From positions 1-6,523 of the forward strand of contig JAJYAF010000125.1 in assembly GCA_021779655.1 (NCBI GenBank): a stretch of 6,523 nt of DNA. The letters are read 5' to 3'. Position numbers and translations under genes: made by a program. Shown here one piece after another: positions 1-4,822 of this stretch. The notes beneath the pieces were generated by a model. That model had not been told where the DNA came from. It saw only the letters and a list, made by a program, of their open reading frames with translations, and did no database searches. The stretch is from Pseudomonadota bacterium. GTDB lineage: Bacteria; Pseudomonadota; Alphaproteobacteria; Acetobacterales; Acetobacteraceae. The first letter of the stretch is position 1; each line of letters begins with the position of its first letter.

Positions 1-40
1 TATCCGATCAAGGCTTGCAAACGGATACAACTTTAGGTAT

Positions 41-55
41 GTTCTTGTTATGTTC
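41..55. promoter_or_regulatory. Candidate LexA (SOS) operator, GTTC-N7-GTTC
   Basis: The bases read GTTCTTGTTATGTTC: two direct GTTC repeats separated by exactly seven T-rich bases. This is the LexA box known for Alphaproteobacteria, unlike the CTGT-N8-ACAG box of gammaproteobacteria. It sits in AT-rich DNA, as operators usually do. The target is unclear: the nearest gene inside the window begins 257 bases to the right, while a leftward gene outside the window could start just beyond base 1. An eight-base match by chance somewhere in 6.5 kb is not rare (roughly one in five), so the position and the T-rich spacer carry part of the argument. Confidence 0.5.
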
Positions 56-238
56 TCATTCTGGTTTTCAACCGGCGCGACGCCGCTGGTCACGCTGTTA
101 AATAGCTTTCCCATACCGACGAACGCGGTTTTACGTTCGCCGTCCGGGGTTTGAAGCAACAGGCAAAGCCCGTTGCCTCCGGATGATTTCCCTCCCTTGA
201 GTATGACTTCCTAGACGCAACCCTCAACGCAACTTCCG

Positions 239-267
239 GGCCGGTCAGCCGGCCGGCACGGCTTTTT
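239..267 (+). terminator. Terminator-like stem followed by five T
   Basis: GGCCGG (239-244) can pair with CCGGCC (249-254) around a TCAG loop. Alternatively AGCCG (247-251) pairs with CGGCT (259-263), running directly into TTTTT (263-267). The second form has the usual intrinsic-terminator layout, but the stem is short. It would stop rightward transcripts entering from the left-edge region before the 77-residue gene. Confidence 0.35.
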
Positions 268-311
268 GCTTCATCCGTTTTAACCAACCTTGACACAAGG
301 AACCTGCAACC

Positions 312-545
312 ATGGCCTTTTCGCTGCGCAACCTCTCCGTCCTCGCTTATGCCAACGGTTTCACGCTCTGGCACTACAAGGCCGAGTCCGACACGCTCGA
401 CCGCGCTACCGCCAAGGGCTATTTCGCGCCCGCCGCGGATCTTCTGGCTGCGGGCGACATGGTGATGCTTTCCGCCCCCGAGGGCGGCCGGATCGCCACC
501 ATTTCCGGCATCGGCAAATCCATCACGCTCGCGCCGATGTGCTGA
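312..545 (+). CDS. Small protein of unknown function, 77 residues
   Basis: The start is ATG at 312, preceded by a good ribosome site AAGGAA at 297-302 with nine bases between. The protein opens MAFSLRNLSVLAYANGF and has an aromatic patch (FTLWHYKA, residues 17-24), an acidic/polar middle, then AADLLAAGDMVML (41-53) and a glycine-rich tail ending in Cys. There is no signal peptide and no clear membrane helix, so it is probably cytoplasmic. The body resembles short conserved proteins that I recall from alphaproteobacteria, with an N-terminal strand block followed by a GYF...GDM segment, but no function can be named. It stands alone: the terminator-like stem is upstream and the palindromic repeat begins 13 bases after its stop, where it meets the kinase fragment tail to tail. 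Its coding status is well supported by the ribosome site, length and composition; its role is not. Confidence 0.75.
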   Translation: MAFSLRNLSVLAYANGFTLWHYKAESDTLDRATAKGYFAPAADLLAAGDMVMLSAPEGGRIATISGIGKSITLAPMC

Positions 546-558
546 GGCAAAACCGCGA

Positions 559-658
559 TTATACCAGCCCGCCGATTGATTGACTCTTCCAGACAGGTGG
601 CGGGCTGGTATAAGGCTTTGATTTCGCGCGCGGCCGCCCCGCCAACCCCGCGCGCATA
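559..658 (-). repeat. Palindromic repeat unit, copy A (100 bp)
   Basis: Read on the minus strand, this matches 2301-2400 at 91 of 100 positions without gaps. It consists of a GC-rich hairpin (GCGCGCGG at 626-633 with CCGCGCGC at 648-655, 14-base loop), a spacer with AAATCAAAG, and a long hairpin with a perfect 15-bp stem (559-573 with 599-613, 25-base loop). It lies between two convergent genes and could end transcription from both sides, though there is no T run. Copy A lacks the additional hairpin (CCGCGAAAACGCGG type) that precedes the other two copies. Confidence 0.9.
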
Positions 659-689
659 AGGCTTTGATTTCCCGCGCGTCAGCCTTATG
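656..689. repeat. Partial second repeat copy with 9-bp palindrome
   Basis: Bases 656-678 repeat 610-632 in direct orientation, 46 bp apart, with 22 of 23 identical. The block also forms a perfect 9-bp stem, CATAAGGCT (655-663) with AGCCTTATG (681-689). The stop codon of the kinase fragment (685-687) is inside this palindrome, so the repeat fixes the end of that gene. Confidence 0.75.
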
Positions 690-1284
690 GCTCGGGGGGT
701 TCCTCCCGCGCGAGATACGCGCCGCGGCTGAGCAGATCGGCGGCCCGCTCGATTGCCGGAATCAGCGTGGCGGCGGCCTGCCTCACTTGCGGGTCGCCGT
801 GGTTTTCCAGGCGGGCCGCCACCAGCAGAGCGGAGGCGAGGCTGTTGCGCAGATCGTGTTGGATATTGCCAACCGAGGCGCCGAGCGCGGCCAGCCGGGC
901 GTTGCGACCCAAGGCGGCACGCAGCGCGTCCTGCAAGGCGATCAGCTCGACCGCAGCCCGGCCGATTTCGTCATCGCCCCGCGCGAGAAGCCATTTCGGG
1001 GAAGCGAAGCCCGTCCGGTTCGGGTCACGGCGGAAACCGGCCAGATCCGCGGTGAGGGTCCTGAGCGGCCGCAGCAGCAACCGCTCCGTGGCCAGCGCGG
1101 CGAGGCTCGCCATGAGCAGCGCCAGCACGAGGCAGATCGCGGCGGCGCGATTCCACAGCCAGATCTGCCGTGCCTCGCCCAGAAACGGGAGCAGGGCGAG
1201 CGCCTCCACCAGCAGAACGATGCTGCCGGTGAGCCAGAAGATATGGACGCCAAGGCTGCGCGACGGGGGCGCTCGGCGCGGCAT
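685..1284 (-). CDS. Truncated sensor histidine kinase, no ATPase domain
   Basis: From ATG at 1284 this is 199 residues; a TTG one codon earlier is possible. It has two likely membrane helices (about 15-33 and 46-66) with only a short connection, then HAMP (about 72-123, with RPLRTLTADL and DDEIG), then a dimerisation/phospho-acceptor helix LAALGASVGNIQHDLRN with His143. The chain stops at 199, just where the linker to the HATPase domain would begin, so the N, G1 and G2 boxes are absent. Compared with the sensor kinases it resembles, the periplasmic sensor between the helices also seems missing. The end falls in a repeat, and the 140 bp beyond hold no ATPase coding, so I infer a truncated gene. 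It starts 7 nt after the patatin stop, without a clear ribosome site, so translation is probably coupled. It may be a remnant, or a membrane phosphotransfer/dimerisation protein served by another kinase. Confidence 0.75.
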   Translation of the reverse strand: MPRRAPPSRSLGVHIFWLTGSIVLLVEALALLPFLGEARQIWLWNRAAAICLVLALLMASLAALATERLLLRPLRTLTADLAGFRRDPNRTGFASPKWLLARGDDEIGRAAVELIALQDALRAALGRNARLAALGASVGNIQHDLRNSLASALLVAARLENHGDPQVRQAAATLIPAIERAADLLSRGAYLAREEPPEP

Positions 1285-1291
1285 CAAACGG

Positions 1292-2206
1292 TCATCGCGG
1301 ACCGGCCGCCCGACGTCCGGCCTGAAACAGCTTGTTGAGGAATTCGCGCTCCGTGTTCATTTTCGAAATCAGCGGATGGGCGGAAAGCGCGTCGGCCGAA
1401 ATGTCGCGCAGGCGGATCGATTCCGGCAGGATTGAAAGCTCCGCGTCCAGCGGTGCCTGAAAAGCGATTTCATGAAGGCGGTGAACGATATCCGCTGTGC
1501 TGCTCGGAACGCCTTTGCGCAGGCGCGGCTGCGCGCGGATGAGCACGAGCTCCCGCGGCCGATGCCGCAGCACGGGTCCAAGTGCCGGATTGCAGGTATA
1601 GCCGCCGTCCCAATAGTGCCGGCCGTCGATCCTGACGGCTGGAAACATCATCGGGATGCAGCAGGAGGCGAGCAGGACATCCACGCTGATTTCCGCATTC
1701 CCGAAAATCCGCGCCTGGCCGGTTTCGACATCGGTGGCGGCCACGTAAAGGGCGGGCGCCGAAGGATCGCTAATGGCCGCCACGTCCAGCAGGTTTTCCA
1801 GCAGCGGCTGCAACGGGTTTTGCCCGAACGGGTTGAGATGAGCGGGATTGAACAGGCGCAGCGCGTTGGTGAACCCGGCCCAGGCGAGTTCGTTGCCGAG
1901 TTCGAATCCTTTATCCCAGCCCCAGAGCCAGTCCATCGCGGAATTGACGGGTGTGAAGATGTTCGCGGCGGCGACTTCTTTCCAGAGTTGCCGCATGGCG
2001 GCACGGGCGCCGTCCGCCCCGCCATGCACGTGGCCCTGCACCGCCATCGCGCCGATAATGGCGCCGGAGGAAACGCCGGTCACGGCGCCGAATGTCAGTC
2101 CCTCTTCGAGCAGGCGGTCCAGCGCCCCCCAGGCGAAAGCGCCATGCGCGCCGCCACCCTGGATGGCCACAACCGTGGAGGTTGGAATCGGATCGGCTTC
2201 CGGCAT
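1292..2206 (-). CDS. Patatin-like phospholipase (RssA type)
   Basis: This is a 304-residue serine acyl hydrolase with the patatin catalytic dyad, expected to cleave ester bonds of phospholipids or other lipids. Near the N-terminus is the oxyanion-hole loop QGGGAHG (16-22), then the nucleophile elbow GVSSG (44-48) with Ser46, and the Asp of the DGG motif at 200 (YWDGG). Between them lies CCIPMMFP, typical of the family. There is no signal peptide, so it is likely cytoplasmic or bound to the inner face of the membrane. The frame stays open upstream to 2341, but those 45 codons translate the repeat DNA, so I start at ATG 2206, eleven residues before the first core strand. The ribosome site there is weak. 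The truncated kinase follows after 7 nt in the same direction, implying one transcript. The promoter must lie in the short unique stretch 2207-2272 or in the repeats. The substrate is unknown. Confidence 0.88.
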   Translation of the reverse strand: MPEADPIPTSTVVAIQGGGAHGAFAWGALDRLLEEGLTFGAVTGVSSGAIIGAMAVQGHVHGGADGARAAMRQLWKEVAAANIFTPVNSAMDWLWGWDKGFELGNELAWAGFTNALRLFNPAHLNPFGQNPLQPLLENLLDVAAISDPSAPALYVAATDVETGQARIFGNAEISVDVLLASCCIPMMFPAVRIDGRHYWDGGYTCNPALGPVLRHRPRELVLIRAQPRLRKGVPSSTADIVHRLHEIAFQAPLDAELSILPESIRLRDISADALSAHPLISKMNTEREFLNKLFQAGRRAAGPR

Positions 2207-2272
2207 GGCGCTAGGCTGCACGTTGTCGGGCGTCGCGGCAAGCCGGCGTTGACCACGCCGCAACTCCGGGCT

Positions 2273-2303
2273 TATACCGATCCGCGAAAACGCGGATTGG
2301 TAT
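2273..2303 (+). repeat. Hairpin repeat a, copy in patatin/mtnP gap
   Basis: Bases 2274-2286 pair with 2291-2303 over 13 positions (one G-T pair) around an AAAA loop. The same hairpin occurs at 6464-6493. It is followed directly by the GC-rich hairpin of the 100-bp unit. Confidence 0.85.
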
Positions 2304-2401
2304 GCGCGCGGGGTTGGCGGGGCGGCCGCGCGCGAAATCAAAGACTAATACCAGCCCGCCACCTGGCTGATAGAGTCATTTAATTGGCGGGCTGGTATTA
2401 G
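2301..2401 (+). repeat. Palindromic repeat unit, copy B
   Basis: This is the inverted partner of 559-658. It contains the GC-rich hairpin (2304-2311 with 2326-2333), the AAATCAAAG spacer, and a perfect 17-bp stem (2345-2361 with 2385-2401, 23-base loop). One stem pair differs from copy A by a compensatory double change (A-T at 2347/2399 against T-A at 560/612). Confidence 0.9.
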
Positions 2402-2447
2402 AGCAACATCAGCCAGACCGGAATCGGTTTGGCTGATAAAGTTGCTC
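2401..2447 (+). repeat. Hairpin repeat d (GAGCAAC type)
   Basis: GAGCAAC (2401-2407) pairs with GTTGCTC (2441-2447). After a three-A bulge, 2408-2420 pairs with 2425-2437 (13 positions, one G-T) around GAAT. It abuts the previous hairpin, sharing base 2401. Its form is that of the small dispersed palindromes common between alphaproteobacterial genes. Confidence 0.8.
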
Positions 2448-2463
2448 GCCGTATCAAAAGCTG

Positions 2464-2502
2464 GAGCGGTTTCATCCTGATACGGTCAGGCTGGAACCGC
2501 TC
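2464..2502 (+). repeat. Hairpin repeat e (GAGCGGTTT type)
   Basis: GAGCGGTTTCA (2464-2474) pairs with 2492-2502 (11 positions, one G-T). After one mismatch, CCTGA (2476-2480) pairs with TCAGG (2486-2490). A GAGCGGTTT...AACCGCTC palindrome is a frequent dispersed element in alphaproteobacteria. It lies 34 bases before the mtnP start and would be in its leader if transcription starts upstream. Confidence 0.8.
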
Positions 2503-2536
2503 TGGGGAAAGGCGGCAAGATCCTGAAGGCGGGAAC

Positions 2537-3430
2537 ATGGCTGAAGAAGTGACCCCGGTTATCGGAATTCTCGGCGGTTCCGGGCTGTACGACATCGAGG
2601 GGCTGGAGGAGACTCGCTGGGAGAAGGTGGTGACGCCCTGGGGCGAGCCTTCGGATGCGCTGTTCGTCGGCCGGTTTGGCGGCGTGAAGGTGGTGTTTCT
2701 GCCGCGCCATGGACGCGGGCATAAAATCTCCCCCAGCGCGCTGAACTACCGGGCGAACATCCACGCGCTGAAGGCCGCCGGTGTTACCGATATCGTCTCG
2801 CTGTCCGCGGTGGGAAGCCTGCGCCAGGAGCTGCCGCCCGGGCATTTCGTGATCGTGGACGACTTCATCGATCGCAGCTTCGCGCGGGAGAAATCTTTTT
2901 TCGGCACGGGCTGCGTGGCGCATGTGTCGATGGCCCATCCGGTCTGTCCGCGTCTTGGAGACGCGCTGGAGCGGTCGGCGCGGGAACTGGGGCTGCCGGT
3001 AACGCGCGGGGGCACCTATCTGGTGATGGAAGGGCCGCAATTCTCGACCCTCGCGGAAAGCAATCTTTACCGCGGGTGGGGCTGCGCCGTGATCGGGATG
3101 ACCAATATGCCCGAGGCCAAGCTCGCCCGCGAGGCGGAGATGAACTACGCGACGATCGCAATGGTGACCGATTACGACTGCTGGCACGAGGATCATGACG
3201 CGGTAACCGTGGACACCGTGATAAAGGTGCTGCTTGGCAACGCGGAGAACGCGCGCGCTTTGGTGAAGACCTTGATCCCGAAGATCGCCGCGCCGCGCGG
3301 GTTGTGTCCGGCCGGCTGCGAGCGGGCATTGGAGCATGCGATCATCACGCCCCCTGCCGCACGTGATTTGGCGATGGTCGATAAGCTGAAGACGGTGGCG
3401 GGCCGGGTATTGCATGCCCAGGGACCGTAG
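2537..3430 (+). CDS. mtnP: S-methyl-5'-thioadenosine phosphorylase
   Basis: This 297-residue enzyme splits 5'-methylthioadenosine with phosphate into adenine and 5-methylthioribose-1-phosphate (EC 2.4.2.28), the entry step of methionine and adenine salvage in the cytoplasm. Family features are the phosphate loop GGSG (13-16), PRHGRGH (56-62), LNYRANIHALK (69-79), MEGPQFST (164-171), GMTNMPEAKLARE (187-199) and the purine-site block TDYDCWH (211-217). The Asp residues and the MEGPQFST/TDYDCWH pattern favour methylthioadenosine over guanosine/inosine phosphorylases. I start at ATG 2537, where GAAGGCGGG lies upstream and the domain begins at once; the frame is open back to 2429, but that part reads through hairpin repeats. 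No other salvage gene (mtnK, mtnA, apt) is in the window. Its stop is 9 bp from the stop of the convergent membrane protein gene. Confidence 0.95.
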   Translation: MAEEVTPVIGILGGSGLYDIEGLEETRWEKVVTPWGEPSDALFVGRFGGVKVVFLPRHGRGHKISPSALNYRANIHALKAAGVTDIVSLSAVGSLRQELPPGHFVIVDDFIDRSFAREKSFFGTGCVAHVSMAHPVCPRLGDALERSARELGLPVTRGGTYLVMEGPQFSTLAESNLYRGWGCAVIGMTNMPEAKLAREAEMNYATIAMVTDYDCWHEDHDAVTVDTVIKVLLGNAENARALVKTLIPKIAAPRGLCPAGCERALEHAIITPPAARDLAMVDKLKTVAGRVLHAQGP

Positions 3431-3448
3431 AAGGCCAATCTAGCCTTC
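3430..3448. terminator. Short shared hairpin between convergent genes
   Basis: GAAGGC (3430-3435) pairs with GCCTTC (3443-3448) around seven bases. The stem touches the mtnP stop and spans the stop of the convergent gene. It is only 6 bp long and has no T run, so a role as a two-way terminator is weakly supported. Confidence 0.25.
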
Positions 3449-4597
3449 CTGGATCGTGGCGATTTCCTCCGGCTCGGGGTTTATCGGCCCTTTTTGCGAG
3501 CCGGTCCATTCCCGCCAAAGCTGGATCAGCGCCGCCATGATGGCGGGGCCGACAAACAGGCCGACCAGGCCCCAGGCCTTGATGCCGCCCAGGATTCCCA
3601 GCAGCACCCACAGGAAGGGCAGCCGCGTGGCGCCGCCGATCAGCACCGGCCGCACGAAATGATCGGCAATGAACGCCATGGTCAGACCGAGCGCCACAAT
3701 CACGCCGGCCGCCAGCGCGCCGCCGCCGGCCAGCAAAATGCCACCCACCGCCAGCACGGCAACGCTGGCGCCGTAGGGCACCATTCCCAGAATTGCGGTC
3801 AGCACGCCGAACAAGGTGGCCGCCGGCACGCCGGCAATGAAATAGGCGATGCCCAGCAACACACCCTCGGCCAATCCCACCAGCACCATCCCGTTCACCG
3901 TGCCGTGCACGGAGTTGATGATCTGCCGGCCGATATCCTCTCCCGCCGGACCAAAGGCCCTTCGGCTGCCCACCTGCAATTGTTCCACCACGGTGTCGGC
4001 ATCGCGCAGCAGAAAGAACAGGGCGAGCAGCGTGAAGCCCATCAGCACCAGCCGGTGGATCGTGGCGGCGCCGAGCCGCTGGGCCACCCTCGCGCCGTTG
4101 CCGTGAATGGCGCCGTGCACGGCGCCGTGGGTCAGGGTTTTGATCTGCTCGGGCTCGCCGAGATTATCCTGCCAGAGCGCGATCAGCTTCGGTCCGTACG
4201 GCATCCGGGCAAGGAAGGTCGGCGGCGGAAGGCCGTTCTGTTCGGCCTGGGTGAACCAGTTCCCCGCATCGTGCGCGTCGGCGGCCAGGGGCACCGCGAT
4301 CATCACCAGAGGCATCACGATCAATAATACGATCGCGGCAACGAACAGACCCGGCAGCAATTCGCGCTTGTGTTGGGGCCAGCGGGCGGCCAGCCGCCGA
4401 AACAGCGGAAACAGGGCGATCGCGAATACCACCGCCCAGACCAGGGCCGGCAGGAACTCCTTCAACGTATACAGCCCGGCGGCGAACAGCAGAAGCGCGC
4501 CAACCAGCGTGGTGTAGGCTTGCACGGCGCTCATTTGCGCGGCGGGGGAGCGCACCCATGTCCCGGCGGGCGCTTCTTCCGGGTCCGGCGTCGTCAT
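3440..4597 (-). CDS. AI-2E (PerM/YdiK) family membrane protein
   Basis: The 385-residue protein is an inner-membrane permease of the AI-2E family (Pfam AI-2E_transport, formerly UPF0118). Hydrophobic segments lie at about 27-46, 49-67 and 82-106. A polar loop (107-180) follows, then a C-terminal bundle at about 182-198, 232-256, 258-283, 286-311 and 326-360. Family hallmarks are the DHFVRPVLIGG stretch (312-322) and the GGIKAWGLVGLFVGPAIMA end (337-355). Members have been linked to autoinducer-2 export or to ion antiport, and most are uncharacterised, so the substrate is open. The polar loop carries evenly spaced histidines in HGAVHGAIHG (157-166), encoded by a short in-frame direct repeat. 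The start at 4597 has a good ribosome site (AAGGGAG, eight bases upstream). It is divergent from the oxidase gene and convergent with mtnP. Length and ends look intact. Confidence 0.9.
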   Translation of the reverse strand: MTTPDPEEAPAGTWVRSPAAQMSAVQAYTTLVGALLLFAAGLYTLKEFLPALVWAVVFAIALFPLFRRLAARWPQHKRELLPGLFVAAIVLLIVMPLVMIAVPLAADAHDAGNWFTQAEQNGLPPPTFLARMPYGPKLIALWQDNLGEPEQIKTLTHGAVHGAIHGNGARVAQRLGAATIHRLVLMGFTLLALFFLLRDADTVVEQLQVGSRRAFGPAGEDIGRQIINSVHGTVNGMVLVGLAEGVLLGIAYFIAGVPAATLFGVLTAILGMVPYGASVAVLAVGGILLAGGGALAAGVIVALGLTMAFIADHFVRPVLIGGATRLPFLWVLLGILGGIKAWGLVGLFVGPAIMAALIQLWREWTGSQKGPINPEPEEIATIQEG

Positions 4598-4822
4598 TCA
4601 ATGGCTCCCTTGGTATCGTTCGTTCGGTCCGTGCCACGGCGCAACGCAGGCCCGTCCGGCGCTCGGCGTAGAATTTTACTCGAAATCGCGATAGGTTTTG
4701 CGCATGAAGATCGCGCTTCAGCAAGGCCCTGCGGGGATAAAGGGCGCCTCGTCCGGTCAGCCGCCGAAGGAGGGCCGGCCGGCACGCCAGGAAGCCTGCG
4801 CCAAGTGAAGCGCCCGCTTTCC
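4598..4822. other. Divergent gap between permease and oxidase genes
   Basis: About 225 bp. It holds the permease ribosome site next to 4597, a TAGAAT hexamer at 4669-4674 that could be a rightward -10 (no convincing -35), and a 34-codon ORF at 4704-4808 treated separately. No repeat copies of the type seen elsewhere occur here. The oxidase frame is open through this gap and far into the permease gene, which is incidental in GC-rich DNA. Confidence 0.5.
4704..4808 (+). pseudogene. Possible stub of a nitrilase-type amidase gene
   Basis: This ORF encodes 34 residues starting MKIALQQGPAG, then a polar, proline- and lysine-rich tail ending QEACAK. The start closely resembles the first strand of nitrilase-superfamily amidases (typical form M-[KR]-IAL-x-QGP), including 5-aminovaleramidase DavA, whose genes are commonly adjacent to amino-acid 2-monooxygenase genes. 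Its TGA (4806-4808) overlaps an in-frame GTG (4805) of the oxidase frame as GTGA, the usual arrangement of coupled genes. My inference is that an upstream amidase gene lost its interior in frame, leaving first and last codons. The seen evidence is about eleven residues plus the overlap, so this could also be chance or a short leader peptide. There is no run of Trp codons to support attenuation. Confidence 0.3.

Larger units (their letters stand above)
1..311. other. Left-edge region without a convincing gene
   Basis: No frame here gives a recognisable protein. The first 60 bases are clearly more AT-rich than the rest of the window, as expected for promoter DNA. The stretch holds a LexA-like direct repeat (41-55), small perfect hairpins at 120-125/134-139 and 161-166/173-178, and a terminator-like stem with a T run near 239-267. 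A minus-strand frame stays open from about 210 to the left edge, but it has no good start or ribosome site and runs through the LexA-like box, so I do not call it. The region may be the promoter of a gene lying leftward outside the window, a small RNA, or both. Confidence 0.5.
2207..2536. other. Divergent patatin/mtnP gap, mostly repeats
   Basis: About 330 bp separate the two divergent starts. Only 2207-2272 and 2503-2536 are free of hairpin repeats, so the promoters must be in those short stretches or in repeat DNA. One weak sigma70-like pair for mtnP is TTGGCT (2429-2434) and TATCAA (2452-2457) with 17 bases between, each matching four of six consensus positions. Near the mtnP start, GAAGGCGGG supplies a ribosome site. 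I see no known riboswitch class. Confidence 0.6.

Noticed and set aside
1..210. Minus-strand open frame of about 70 codons running off the left edge
   Set aside because: It gives plausible amino acids but has no ribosome site near its only ATG (112-114), passes through the LexA-like box, and the opposite strand is also open. I recognise no protein in it.
664..1435. Plus-strand open frames opposite the kinase and patatin
   Set aside because: Their composition is rich in Arg, Ala, Pro and Gln without motifs, as expected for antisense frames of GC-rich genes.
2207..2341. N-terminal extension of the patatin to 2341
   Set aside because: The 45 extra codons translate the repeat hairpins, and the patatin fold begins directly after ATG 2206.
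559..2401. Composite transposon or insertion sequence
   Set aside because: There is no transposase, no target-site duplication that I can see, and the repeats are hairpin-type intergenic elements rather than insertion-sequence ends.
2273..2502. CRISPR array
   Set aside because: The hairpins differ in sequence and do not alternate with unique spacers of constant length.
2429..2536. Upstream start of mtnP at 2429
   Set aside because: These codons read through two hairpin repeats; ATG 2537 has a ribosome site and gives the usual family length.
2537..4597. Functional link between MtnP and the AI-2E protein in quorum sensing
   Set aside because: MtnP uses methylthioadenosine and does not make the autoinducer-2 precursor. 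LuxS and Pfs are absent, the genes are convergent, and most AI-2E members have no proven autoinducer role.
4370..4822. Long N-terminal extension of the oxidase
   Set aside because: It overlaps the permease gene on the other strand and has a low-complexity Gln/Arg/Gly composition with no domain. The family core begins at about 4830.
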